In this document: positions 9,095 to 16,864 of the stretch, in pieces
Layout of the letters: every line of letters begins with the position of its first letter
Numbering within the stretch: position 1 is the first letter of the stretch
DNA from: Mycobacterium noviomagense
Lineage (GTDB): Bacteria; Actinomycetota; Actinomycetes; Mycobacteriales; Mycobacteriaceae
Direction of reading: 5' to 3'
DNA length: 64,000 bases
NCBI RefSeq assembly: GCF_010731635.1
Contig: NZ_AP022583.1
Location: forward strand, 1,178,001-1,242,000
Position numbers and translations under genes: made by a program
Notes under the pieces: model-generated
Seen by the model: only the letters and a program-made list of their open reading frames with translations
The model's database searches: none
What the model was told of the DNA's origin: nothing

Positions 9095-9117
9095 AGCGAT
9101 TAGCCTGGCTAATCGCT
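9095..9117. repeat. Perfect 23-bp palindrome
   Basis: AGCGATTAGCC (9095-9105), a single central T, then GGCTAATCGCT (9107-9117). It lies 17 bp after the previous hairpin in the same 219-bp convergent gap. The single central base suits a dimeric protein operator more than an RNA hairpin, yet neither neighbour starts here. Function unknown. Confidence 0.6.
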
Positions 9118-9238
9118 CGTAGGCGGGCGAACTGTGCACCACCTTTCCTGCGGAGACCCATGTGGCGGATGTGAATCGGCCGTCGGCTCCATGGGCCAGA
9201 TCACATGCAGACAGATCTCCAGCCGAGGCGATCCGCGA

Positions 9239-10507
9239 CTAAACGTGAATCTTGCCCTCTGCGGCGGCCAAGGCGATGTCGCGGCGGAAGTGTCCGCCCG
9301 GCAACTTGATTGACTCGAGTGTGTGATAGGCCGCCTCGCGAGCGGCTGACAGGTCAGGCCCGGTGCCCACCACGGAGAGCACCCGGCCGCCCGATGACAC
9401 GATCGCACCGTCGTCGCGGCGGGCCGTGCCAGCGTGTAACACCCCGTCGGCGTCCGCCCCGACGACCACGTCGCCAAGCCGTGGCCGGCCCGGGTAGTTT
9501 TCCGCTGCCAGCACCACCGTCACCGCCGCACCGTCGCGCCACCGCAGATCGCCGACGCCGGCCAGCTTGCCAGTGGCCGCCGCGTAAAGGAGTTGTCCCA
9601 GCGGCGTTTCCAGCAGCGCCAGCACCGACTGGGTTTCGGGATCACCGAAGCGGCAGTTGAATTCGACCACCGCCGGTCCTTTGGCGGTGATCGCCAGGCC
9701 GGTGTAGAGCAGTCCGCTAAACGGGCTGCCGCGTCGGACCAGTTCGGCGGCAACCGGTTCGACGATCTTGCTGACCATCTCGCGGAAAACGTCGGGGGGC
9801 AACCAGGGCAGTGGCGCGTAGGCGCCCATGCCACCGGTGTTGGGTCCGGTGTCGCCGTCGCCCACCCGCTTGAAGTCCTGCGCGGCCATCATGGGAACCA
9901 CGGTGGGGCCGTCGACCACGCTGAACAAAGAAACCTCGGGGCCATCGAGGTAGGACTCCAACAGCACGGGGTGACCGGCCTCCAGCAGTCCAGCCGCATG
10001 GGCGCGCGCGACATCGCGGTCGGGTGTCACGACCACGCCCTTGCCCGCCGCCAGCCGGTCGTCTTTCACCACCCAGGCCGGATCGCCTGCGGCCACTCCG
10101 AAGCGGCCCAGGGCCGCATCCAAGCGTGCCGGGTTGTCGACGATCTCGCTGGCAGCGGTACGCACCCCGGCCGCGGCCATCACCTCCTTGGCGAATGCCT
10201 TCGAGCCTTCGATCTGGGCGGCTTCTTTGGAGGGCCCGAAGCACGCGATGCCGGCCTCGCGCACCGCGTCGGCCACGCCGAGCACCAGCGGAATCTCCGG
10301 GCCGATGACCACCAGATCGGCCCGCACCCGCCGCGCCAGGTCGGCGACGTCGTCGCCGGAGGTGATGTCGACCTGGTGCTGGTCGGCGATCAATGCGGTG
10401 CCGGCGTTGCCGGGAGCAATGGCGAGCGCCTCGACCTGCGGATCTTTTTGCAGGGCCAGCAGCAGGGCATGTTCACGGGCACCGGAACCGATCACCAGGA
10501 CGCGCAC
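9239..10507 (-). CDS. purD: Phosphoribosylamine-glycine ligase
   Basis: A 422-residue ATP-grasp enzyme of purine synthesis (GAR synthetase; 5-phosphoribosylamine + glycine + ATP). It opens with [16 protein letters not shown] and continues with [39 protein letters not shown], the ATP-grasp core and [12 protein letters not shown] with metal ligands. Length and order are standard. The start is GTG at 10507. It is divergent from a CYP125-type P450 with a dyad-rich promoter region between. In M. tuberculosis purD (Rv0772) also lies between ggtA and the Rv0771-aldA block, so synteny supports the call. Confidence 0.98.
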   Translation of the reverse strand: MRVLVIGSGAREHALLLALQKDPQVEALAIAPGNAGTALIADQHQVDITSGDDVADLARRVRADLVVIGPEIPLVLGVADAVREAGIACFGPSKEAAQIEGSKAFAKEVMAAAGVRTAASEIVDNPARLDAALGRFGVAAGDPAWVVKDDRLAAGKGVVVTPDRDVARAHAAGLLEAGHPVLLESYLDGPEVSLFSVVDGPTVVPMMAAQDFKRVGDGDTGPNTGGMGAYAPLPWLPPDVFREMVSKIVEPVAAELVRRGSPFSGLLYTGLAITAKGPAVVEFNCRFGDPETQSVLALLETPLGQLLYAAATGKLAGVGDLRWRDGAAVTVVLAAENYPGRPRLGDVVVGADADGVLHAGTARRDDGAIVSSGGRVLSVVGTGPDLSAAREAAYHTLESIKLPGGHFRRDIALAAAEGKIHV

Positions 10508-10551
10508 GACGTCACCCTATCGGCCTCACGCCCGCACCGGGCCGCCAACGG

Positions 10552-10583
10552 CCATACACTTGACAGCTAGGTGTATGGTCAAG
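10552..10583. promoter_or_regulatory. Nested inverted repeats between purD and the P450
   Basis: CCATACAC (10552-10559) pairs with GTGTATGG (10571-10578), and CTTGAC (10559-10564) pairs with GTCAAG (10578-10583). The two dyads share bases and cover 32 bp, centred about 50 bp before the P450 start. This looks like a TetR-type operator for the P450, possibly read by the regulator at 11882; that link is inference. Confidence 0.55.
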
Positions 10584-10619
10584 GCAAGGTGTGACCCACG
10601 TCGCCCTGGGAGGAGTGTC

Positions 10620-11861
10620 GTGACAACAGCAAGCAAGGTCTGTCCGTTCGGAGCCGGCTTCGACTTCACGGATCCCGACCTTCTGAAGCGCGGGATGCCC
10701 GTCGCCGAGTTCGCGCAGCTGCGCAAGACCGCGCCCGTGTGGTGGAACGAGCAGCCTCCCGGCGCAACCGTCTTCGACGACGGCGGCTACTGGGTGATCA
10801 CCCGCCACCGCGACATCAAAGAGATCTCGCGCGACAACGAGCTGTGGTCAACCAACGACAAGGGCGTCGTCATGCGGTTCCCCGAGGGAATGACCGCTGA
10901 GCAACTCGAACTGACCAAGGCGTTGTTGATCAATCACGATCCACCCGAGCACACCCGGCTGCGCAAGCTGGTCTCCCGGCTCTTCACGCCGCGGTCAGTG
11001 GCCGGATTGGAGGAAAAGCTGGCCCACGCCGCCCATGAGATCGTGCGGGCCGCGGCCGAGAAGGAAACCGGCAATTTCGTTGACGACATCGCGATGAAGC
11101 TCCCGTTGCTGGCGATCGCCGACCTCATTGGGGTTCCCGAGGCCGACCGCGAAAAGCTGTTCCACTGGACCAATTCCGTGATGAACACCGACGACCCCGA
11201 CTTCGACAGCGACCCTACGACTGCCAATGCCGAGCTGATGGGCTACGCATACACCATGGCCGAGGAGCGTCGCCGCTGTCCGGCTGACGACATCGTCACC
11301 AGGCTGGTGCAGGCCGACGTTGACGGTGAATCGCTGGGTGACACCGAGTTCGCGTTCTTCGTCATCTTGCTGGCCGTCGCCGGGAACGAGACCACTCGCA
11401 ATGCCATGACGCACGGCGTCAACGCATTTTCCGACTACCCCGACCAGTGGGAGCTTTACAAGCGGGAACGACCCGACACTGCCGTCGACGAGATCGTGCG
11501 TTGGGCAACGCCGGTGCATTGTTTCCAACGCACCGCCCGCAAGGACGTCGAGGTCGGGGACGTCACGATCCGCAAGGGCCAGCGAGCCGGGTTGTTCTAC
11601 AGCTCAGCCAACTTCGATGAAGAGGTTTTCGACCGCCCCTTCGAGTTCAACGTGCTGCGCGATCCCAACCCGCACTTGGGTTTCGGCGGAAACGGCGCCC
11701 ACTTTTGCATCGGCGCCAACCTGGCGCGCATGGAGATCAAGCTGATCTTCAACGAGATCGCCGACCAGTTGCCGAACATCACCAAGCTTGCCGAGCCGAC
11801 GCGGCTTCGGTCCGGGTGGATCAACGGCATCAAGGACCTGCAGGTCGCCTACCACGGGTAG
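10620..11861 (+). CDS. Cytochrome P450, CYP125 family (steroid side-chain hydroxylase type)
   Basis: A 413-residue bacterial P450. The I-helix is AGNETTRN (254-261), ExxR is Glu291/Arg294 and the heme ligand is Cys363 in FGGNGAHFCIG. The opening FGAGFDFTDPDLLKRGMPVAEFAQLR, WWNEQ, FHWTNSVMN and YSSANFDEEVF closely recall CYP125A1, which oxidises C26/C27 of cholesterol and cholest-4-en-3-one. It is therefore a CYP125 paralogue and not CYP126, which the M. tuberculosis neighbourhood would suggest. GTG at 10620 follows GGGAGGAGTG. A TetR gene follows 20 bp later. Steroid hydroxylation is inferred from family resemblance. Confidence 0.85.
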   Translation: MTTASKVCPFGAGFDFTDPDLLKRGMPVAEFAQLRKTAPVWWNEQPPGATVFDDGGYWVITRHRDIKEISRDNELWSTNDKGVVMRFPEGMTAEQLELTKALLINHDPPEHTRLRKLVSRLFTPRSVAGLEEKLAHAAHEIVRAAAEKETGNFVDDIAMKLPLLAIADLIGVPEADREKLFHWTNSVMNTDDPDFDSDPTTANAELMGYAYTMAEERRRCPADDIVTRLVQADVDGESLGDTEFAFFVILLAVAGNETTRNAMTHGVNAFSDYPDQWELYKRERPDTAVDEIVRWATPVHCFQRTARKDVEVGDVTIRKGQRAGLFYSSANFDEEVFDRPFEFNVLRDPNPHLGFGGNGAHFCIGANLARMEIKLIFNEIADQLPNITKLAEPTRLRSGWINGIKDLQVAYHG

Positions 11862-11869
11862 CCGCACCA

Positions 11870-11881
11870 TAGGATTCCGGC
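11870..11881 (+). promoter_or_regulatory. Likely leaderless promoter of the TetR gene
   Basis: TAGGAT (TAnnnT) at 11870-11875 is followed by 6 nt and the GTG at 11882, with no ribosome site. This suggests the regulator has its own leaderless transcript in addition to read-through from the P450 gene. Confidence 0.45.
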
Positions 11882-12475
11882 GTGCGTACCCACGGGTGGG
11901 CCGGCGCAGCGCCGGCCACTGACGACGAGGCCGTTTCCCGGATCCTGGCCGCCGCCAGTAACGCGATCGACAGCCGCGGCGCCGACTTCAGCATCGCCGA
12001 CGTGGCGCGTGCGCTAGGAGTCACCCGGCAGACGGTCTACCGGTACTTCCCCAGCACCGATGCCCTACTACAGGCGGCGGCAACCCATGCGGCGACGGGC
12101 TTTCTCGACCGGTTGGCTGCCCACTTGTCAGGCATCACCGATCCTGTGGAAGCGGTCACCGAAGCCATCGCCACCACCCTGGAGTGGTTGCCCTCCGACA
12201 AGCACATCAGCCTGCTGCTGGCGCCTGACCGCGCTAACGCATACACCCCGGACGTCACGTCTGACGTCGCCCTGAAATTCGCCGACTCGATGTTGCGCCG
12301 GTTCGACGTCGACTGGGCTGCAGCGGGTTTGACCGACGATGACCTGGCCGATCTGGCCGAGCACTTGCTGCGCATCGTCCAGTCGTTCGTGATCGATCCG
12401 GGCCGGCCGCCCCGCCGCGGAAAGACCCTGCGCAACTACCTGCGTCGTTGGGTCGGCGCAGCGGTGACCCCGTAG
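11882..12475 (+). CDS. TetR-family transcriptional regulator
   Basis: A 197-residue TetR protein with HTH FSIADVARALGVTRQTVYRYFPSTDALLQA at about residues 38-68 and a helical C-terminal domain ending in a basic segment (PPRRGKTLRNYLRR). It lies 20 bp downstream of the CYP125-type P450 on the same strand and converges on the carboxymuconolactone-decarboxylase-like gene with a 4-bp gap. The nested dyad at 10552-10583 is a candidate target. The ligand is unknown. Confidence 0.85.
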   Translation: MRTHGWAGAAPATDDEAVSRILAAASNAIDSRGADFSIADVARALGVTRQTVYRYFPSTDALLQAAATHAATGFLDRLAAHLSGITDPVEAVTEAIATTLEWLPSDKHISLLLAPDRANAYTPDVTSDVALKFADSMLRRFDVDWAAAGLTDDDLADLAEHLLRIVQSFVIDPGRPPRRGKTLRNYLRRWVGAAVTP

Positions 12476-12479
12476 CGCA

Positions 12480-12917
12480 CTATTCCGCCGGTTTACCCTT
12501 GTGCATCTTCAACGCCGCATCCACGTTGGCTTTCTTGTCCTCTCCGCTGCCCTTCGCCGCGGCCTTCTTACGCTTAGCCACGACGGTATCGACCGCCCCG
12601 TTGAGCATCGAGCCCAGCGGGAAGCCGAGATAGTGGGTGATGAAGACGGCCATCTCTTTGAGTTCGGTCTCGGTGAGTTCGCCGTTGAGCAGCGCGGCGT
12701 TGATTTGGATCTCGGCCAGGTCGCGGTTCCCGAGTGCAGTCACCGCCGTCAGCGTCATGATGCGCTTGTCGCGCATCGACAGTCCCGGTCGAGTCCAGAT
12801 GGTGCCGAACAGGTGGTCGACGGTCAGGTCGAAGTACGCGTCGCCCTCGACGTTGCGCATCTCCCAGCCGTATACCTCGTTCATTTTCTCGAGGCCTTTG
12901 CGGCGCAGTTCGTCCAT
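12480..12917 (-). CDS. Carboxymuconolactone decarboxylase-like protein
   Basis: A 145-residue protein of the CMD/AhpD-like fold: RRKGLEKMNEVYGWEM, DHLFGTIWTRPGLSMRDKRIMTLTAVTALG and INAALLNGELTETELKE. The AhpD CxxC motif is absent, so peroxidase activity is unlikely. The ATG at 12917 is preferred because GGAGA lies just upstream; a longer TTG start would overlap the dehydrogenase gene. It is the last gene of the aldA-SDR-dehydrogenase-CMD operon, as Rv0771 is in M. tuberculosis. The C-terminal tail is lysine-rich. Exact reaction unknown. Confidence 0.85.
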   Translation of the reverse strand: MDELRRKGLEKMNEVYGWEMRNVEGDAYFDLTVDHLFGTIWTRPGLSMRDKRIMTLTAVTALGNRDLAEIQINAALLNGELTETELKEMAVFITHYLGFPLGSMLNGAVDTVVAKRKKAAAKGSGEDKKANVDAALKMHKGKPAE

Positions 12918-12928
12918 CGCGTCTCCAC

Positions 12929-13780
12929 TCAATCCGACGTATGCGGTACGCCAAGCCCGTCCGCCAGCCGCTGCAACGCCACGTTGGCCAGTGGTAGCTC
13001 CACCGACAGCGCCTCACCCAGCCCCAGCGCCAGGCTCAGGTCCTTCTCACCCAGCCCGCGGGTGTGCAGGAATGGTTGATACAAGAAGTGTTCGGGCTCA
13101 AGGGGTTTCATGTCGTCTCGCACCATGATCGCCCCGGGTCCGCCGGTGAGAGCATCGGTGTGACGCACTACCCGGCCAAGCGCTTGCAGGTCCAGCCCGG
13201 CGGCCTCGGCCAGTTTCATGGCTTCGCACGCAGCGGCATAAGAGGTGAACGTCAACATGTTGCGCGCCAACTTCATCCGCGTGCCGGCGCCGGGGCCGCC
13301 TGCGTGGATGACCAGCGATGCCCACTGTTTGAACGCGGGCTTGATCCGTTCATAGACTTCCCGCTCGGCACCCACCATGGTGGCCAATTCGCCCTTTTCG
13401 GCGGCACCGCCTCCGCCACTGACCGGCGCGTCGACGACGTGGATGCCTTGCGGTTTGAGCTGGTCGGCCAGTTCGACTGCCGTGGTGTCGCTGATCGTGG
13501 AGTGGATCGCGATCACGGTGCCCGGCTTTGCGTTGGCGGCCAGTTGGGCGACCACGTCACGCACTTGGGCGTCGTCGAGCACAGTGACGCTGATGATGTC
13601 GGCGGCGGCTACGTCGGCGACGCTGTCGGCCAACAGGGCGCCGGCTTCGGCCAGCGGCGTCATAGCCTCGGTGCGCACGTCGAAAACCGTCAGGCCGCCG
13701 GGCCAGTCGACCAGCCGCTTGGCCATCGGCGCACCCATGTTGCCCAGCCCGATGTAGCCCAGCTTCGGATGGTGGCTCAT
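12929..13780 (-). CDS. NAD(P)-dependent beta-hydroxyacid dehydrogenase (3-hydroxyisobutyrate dehydrogenase family)
   Basis: A 283-residue protein with the Rossmann start KLGYIGLGNMGAPMAKRL, the substrate-binding DAPVSGGGGAAEKGEL loop and the catalytic lysine in GTRMKLARNMLTF. Family members oxidise 3-hydroxyisobutyrate, tartronate semialdehyde or similar short beta-hydroxyacids. Its ATG (13780) overlaps the stop of the upstream SDR (ATGA). Position matches Rv0770. With aldA and the SDR it suggests oxidation of an alcohol or aldehyde series; the substrate is not evident. Confidence 0.9.
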   Translation of the reverse strand: MSHHPKLGYIGLGNMGAPMAKRLVDWPGGLTVFDVRTEAMTPLAEAGALLADSVADVAAADIISVTVLDDAQVRDVVAQLAANAKPGTVIAIHSTISDTTAVELADQLKPQGIHVVDAPVSGGGGAAEKGELATMVGAEREVYERIKPAFKQWASLVIHAGGPGAGTRMKLARNMLTFTSYAAACEAMKLAEAAGLDLQALGRVVRHTDALTGGPGAIMVRDDMKPLEPEHFLYQPFLHTRGLGEKDLSLALGLGEALSVELPLANVALQRLADGLGVPHTSD

Positions 13781-14526
13781 GGCCGGATGATCTGTCCGCC
13801 GTCGACATTGAAGATCTGGCCGGTGATCCAGGACGCCTGGTCGGACAGCAGGAAAAGACACATCCCCACCAGATCGTCCGGTGTTCCCATGCGCGACAAC
13901 GGAATCTGCTTGACCATATCCTTGACAATCTCACCGGGCGTGACGGTCTTGGTGGCCTCGGTGTCGATCGGCCCCGGTGCGATCGCGTTGATGCGGATGT
14001 TCATACCACCGAGCTCGCGCGACAACTGCTGGGTCAGCCCGTTGATGCCGACCTTGGCCAAGCCGTAGAAATTCGAGTACAGCCATGCCGCCGTCGAGGA
14101 TTGGTTGACGATCGCACCGCCGCCGCGTTTGGCCATCTTCTTGTAAACCGCGCGGGTGCAGACCAGCGCGCCGTCGAGGTTGACGCTCATGAACTTCTTG
14201 TAGTAATCCCACGGCACGGTCAGCAGCAGGTCGAGTTTCATGCCGCCGTAGATGGCGGCGTTGTTGACCAGATAATCGATGCCGCCGAACTCCGCGACCG
14301 TGGCATCGGCCATGGCCTTGGCCGAATCCGGGTCCGAGACGTCGACCGGCACATGGATCGCCTTGCCGCCGTCGGCGACGATCTGCTTGGCCGCCGCCTG
14401 GGCGGCGTCGGCGTTGATGTCGGCGACCACCACGGCGGCGCCTTCGCGGGCCAGCGCTTGGGCGTATGCCTGGCCGATGCCCTGCGCGGCGCCGGTGACG
14501 ATGGCCACCTTGTTGTCGAATCGCAT
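13777..14526 (-). CDS. Short-chain dehydrogenase/reductase
   Basis: A 249-residue classical SDR. The cofactor motif is TGAAQGIG with VVVADIN, then NNAA, Ser/Tyr/Lys catalytic residues in QSSTAAWLYSNFYGLAKVG and the C-terminal GQIFNVDGG. The acidic residue after beta-2 (VADI) suggests NAD preference. The ATG at 14526 follows GGAAAGGAA. It is the second gene of the aldA operon (Rv0769 position) and overlaps the next gene by 4 bp. A 57-nt hairpin separates it from aldA. The substrate is an unidentified alcohol. Confidence 0.9.
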   Translation of the reverse strand: MRFDNKVAIVTGAAQGIGQAYAQALAREGAAVVVADINADAAQAAAKQIVADGGKAIHVPVDVSDPDSAKAMADATVAEFGGIDYLVNNAAIYGGMKLDLLLTVPWDYYKKFMSVNLDGALVCTRAVYKKMAKRGGGAIVNQSSTAAWLYSNFYGLAKVGINGLTQQLSRELGGMNIRINAIAPGPIDTEATKTVTPGEIVKDMVKQIPLSRMGTPDDLVGMCLFLLSDQASWITGQIFNVDGGQIIRP

Positions 14527-14542
14527 TGTGTTCCTTTCCGGC

Positions 14543-14599
14543 CGAGCGGCCACTTATCGCACGCTTTTCGCGAAAAGCCGTGTCATAACTGGCCGCTCG
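14543..14599. terminator. Long three-tier hairpin just after aldA
   Basis: CGAGCGGCCA (14543-14552) pairs with TGGCCGCTCG (14590-14599). TTAT and ATAA pair inside, and the centre is the 16-bp palindrome GCTTTTCGCGAAAAGC (14564-14579). It begins 3 nt past the aldA stop on the minus strand and ends about 17 nt before the next start. It could terminate or attenuate transcription within the operon, or stabilise the aldA message. Confidence 0.55.
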
Positions 14600-14602
14600 C
14601 GA

Positions 14603-16069
14603 CTAAATCGCTGTGGCAACGACTTTGGTCTCGAGGTACTCCTCGAACCCGGCCAGCCCCATCTCGCGGCCGATGCCGGATTGCTTGTAACCGCCGAATG
14701 GCGCATCGGCGGAGTACCACACGCCGCCGTTGACGTTGACGGTGCCGACCCGCAGCCGCGCCGCGACGTTGGCCGCGCGTTCCGCATCGCCACTGTAGAC
14801 GGTCCCGGACAAGCCGTATGGCGAATCGTTGGCGATGCGCACCGCGTCGTCGTCGCCGTCATGGGCGATCACCGTGAGCACCGGGCCGAAAATCTCCTCG
14901 CGGGCAGGCCGGGCGTCGTTGGTGAGCCCGACGATCACCGTCGGCTCGATGAAAAATCCGCTCGCCTTGTCCGCCGGCCGGCCGCCGCCGCAGGCGAACG
15001 AACCACCTTCTGCCACAGCCAGATCCAGGTATCCCTGCACCCGATCACGCTGCCGCGCCGAGATCAGCGGCCCGCACACCGTGCCGGGATCGTTCGGGTC
15101 GCCGGGTTTGATCGAACCCATCGTGGCGGCCGCAATTTCCACCGCCTCGTCGTAGCGGGCCCGCGGCACCACCAGCCGGGTGGTGATCGCGCAACCCTGA
15201 CCGGCGTGCATGGAGGCCGCGAACGCCGACACCGAACAGGCGCCCGCCATATCGGCGTCGTCGAGCACCACGAACGCCGACTTGCCGCCCAGTTCCAAAA
15301 ACACTTTCTTGATGTTGGCGGCGGCGTCGGCCATCACGCTGCGGCCGGTGGCGGTCGATCCGGTGAACGAAATCATGTCCACCCGAGGGTCTTTGGCCAG
15401 CAACGCCCCCAAGCTGTGATCGCTGGAGGTGACGATATTGACCACGCCGGGCGGAAAATCGGTGTGCTCGACAATGATCTCGGCGAGCACGCCCGCGCAC
15501 CACGGTGTGTCGGGTGCCGGTTTGAGGACGACGGTGTTGCCCGCCGCCAACGCCGGCCCTAGCTTGGCCAGGTTGATCTGGTGCGGGAAGTTCCACGGGG
15601 TGATTGCCCCGACCACGCCGACGGCTTCGCGTGCGATGGTGCGCCGGGTCGGGATGCCCAGCGGCGCAGCCTCACCGAGATCCTGGTTCCACTGGTATGC
15701 CTCGGCGGTGTCCGCGGAGAAAGCCAGGTCGTTGATGGGACCCTCGAGCTGAGCGCTGGCGGTGAGCATCCGCGGCGCGCCGACCTCGGCGATGGTGATC
15801 TCGCGGAGCTCCTCCACATGCGAGCGCAGTGCGTCGCGCAGCTGGCGCACACATCGCACCCGCAGCTCGGTGTTACGTGACCAGTTGGTTTCGTCGAAGG
15901 CCCGCCGCGCCGCGTCGATGGCGCGGCTCATGTCCTCGGCGCTGGCGTCGGCGGCGCCGCCGAGCACTTCCTCGGTCGCCGGATTGATGGTCGGGAACGT
16001 TCCGGCGCTGCCGGCCGAGAGTTTGCCGTCGATGAGTACGGCACTTACCCCATCTGCCAACAACGCCAT
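14603..16069 (-). CDS. aldA: NAD(P)-dependent aldehyde dehydrogenase
   Basis: A 488-residue aldehyde dehydrogenase. The core motifs are present: ITPWNFPHQIN, the general-base region FLELGGKSAF, the nucleophilic cysteine in HAGQGCAITTR, EEIFGPVLTVI and FGGYKQSGIGRE. It oxidises an aldehyde to the acid. The ATG at 16069 begins MALLADGVSAVLIDGK; a much longer frame upstream lacks coding character. It heads the minus-strand operon with SDR, hydroxyacid dehydrogenase and CMD-like protein (Rv0768-Rv0771 order). The promoter shares a GGACAGNTGTCC palindrome with the divergent TetR gene, so it is probably repressed by that protein. Confidence 0.95.
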   Translation of the reverse strand: MALLADGVSAVLIDGKLSAGSAGTFPTINPATEEVLGGAADASAEDMSRAIDAARRAFDETNWSRNTELRVRCVRQLRDALRSHVEELREITIAEVGAPRMLTASAQLEGPINDLAFSADTAEAYQWNQDLGEAAPLGIPTRRTIAREAVGVVGAITPWNFPHQINLAKLGPALAAGNTVVLKPAPDTPWCAGVLAEIIVEHTDFPPGVVNIVTSSDHSLGALLAKDPRVDMISFTGSTATGRSVMADAAANIKKVFLELGGKSAFVVLDDADMAGACSVSAFAASMHAGQGCAITTRLVVPRARYDEAVEIAAATMGSIKPGDPNDPGTVCGPLISARQRDRVQGYLDLAVAEGGSFACGGGRPADKASGFFIEPTVIVGLTNDARPAREEIFGPVLTVIAHDGDDDAVRIANDSPYGLSGTVYSGDAERAANVAARLRVGTVNVNGGVWYSADAPFGGYKQSGIGREMGLAGFEEYLETKVVATAI

Positions 16070-16096
16070 CGCACGCTCCCGCCTCGCCACAATAAT

Positions 16097-16108
16097 GGAC
16101 AGCTGTCC
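16097..16108. promoter_or_regulatory. Candidate TetR operator, copy 1 (aldA side)
   Basis: GGACAGCTGTCC is a perfect 12-bp palindrome 28 bp upstream of the aldA start. A near-identical copy (GGACAGGTGTCC) sits at the start of the divergent TetR gene, so the pair may be the sites of that repressor. Confidence 0.55.
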
Positions 16109-16188
16109 GGAATGATCCACTCGAACGATAGCCGCCGCGCGGGCGCCGGTGCAAGGTCCGGAGACAAATACGCCTGTTATCGAGGGTT

Positions 16189-16243
16189 TATCCGATGCCA
16201 CTTGCTTAGCCGCGCACCTATCGGATAGCTTGGACAGGTGTCC
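16189..16243. promoter_or_regulatory. TetR gene promoter with operator copy 2 and leaderless start
   Basis: TATCCGAT (16189-16196) and ATCGGATA (16220-16227) form an inverted pair. TAGCTT (16226-16231) is a TAnnnT -10 box ending 6 nt before the GTG at 16238, which implies a leaderless transcript. GGACAGGTGTCC (16232-16243) covers the transcription start and first codons, an ideal place for autorepression. Confidence 0.5.
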
Positions 16244-16864
16244 AGCGATGCAGTGGTCGCGATCACTTCCCAGCCGGATGGCCAGCCCGGGGAAGCGCCG
16301 CGCAACCGTCGCCAGGAGGAGACCTACCGCAAGGTGCTGGCCGCTGGTATCGAAACGCTGCGGGAGAAGTCCTACGCGGACCTGACAGTGCGTGCAGTGG
16401 CCGCTCGGGCCAAAGTGGCCCCGGCGACCGCGTACACGTATTTCTCGTCGAAGAACCATCTGATCGCCGAGGTGTATCTGGACTTGGTGCGGCAGGTGCC
16501 CTACTTCACCGACGTGAACGAGCCGATGCCGGTCCGGGTCGACAAGGCGTTGCGGCACTTGGCGCTGGTGGTCGCCGACGAACCGGAAGTCGCCGCCGCC
16601 TGCACGACGGCGCTGCTGGGAGGCGGCGCTGACCCGGCCGTGCGTAAGGTGCGCGACCGGATCGGCGCGGAGATTCATCGCCGGATCACCTCGGCCATCG
16701 GACCCGACGCCGACCCGCGGACCGTGGCCGCACTCGAGATGACGTTCTTCGGGGCGCTCGTTCAGGCCGGCAGCGGCGCCTTCACATACCACCAGATTGC
16801 GGACCGGCTCGCCTACGTGGTCGGCATGATCCTGCCCGGGCAATCCAATGGAGAAGATCGATGA
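16238..16864 (+). CDS. TetR-family regulator of the aldA / cyp123-cyp51 region
   Basis: A 208-residue TetR protein: HTH LTVRAVAARAKVAPATAYTYFSSKNHLIAEV at about residues 45-75 and a helical effector domain. It corresponds in position to Rv0767c. The GTG start is probably leaderless. The stop overlaps the cyp123 start by 4 bp, so it heads the cyp123-SDR-cyp51-ferredoxin operon and is divergent from the aldA operon. Shared palindromes suggest it represses both. The effector is unknown; an aldehyde, fatty acid or sterol would fit the neighbours. Confidence 0.88.
   Translation: MSSDAVVAITSQPDGQPGEAPRNRRQEETYRKVLAAGIETLREKSYADLTVRAVAARAKVAPATAYTYFSSKNHLIAEVYLDLVRQVPYFTDVNEPMPVRVDKALRHLALVVADEPEVAAACTTALLGGGADPAVRKVRDRIGAEIHRRITSAIGPDADPRTVAALEMTFFGALVQAGSGAFTYHQIADRLAYVVGMILPGQSNGEDR

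Noticed and set aside
10620..11861. Assignment of the P450 as CYP126
   Set aside because: Synteny with Rv0778 suggests it, but the sequence blocks follow CYP125, not CYP126.
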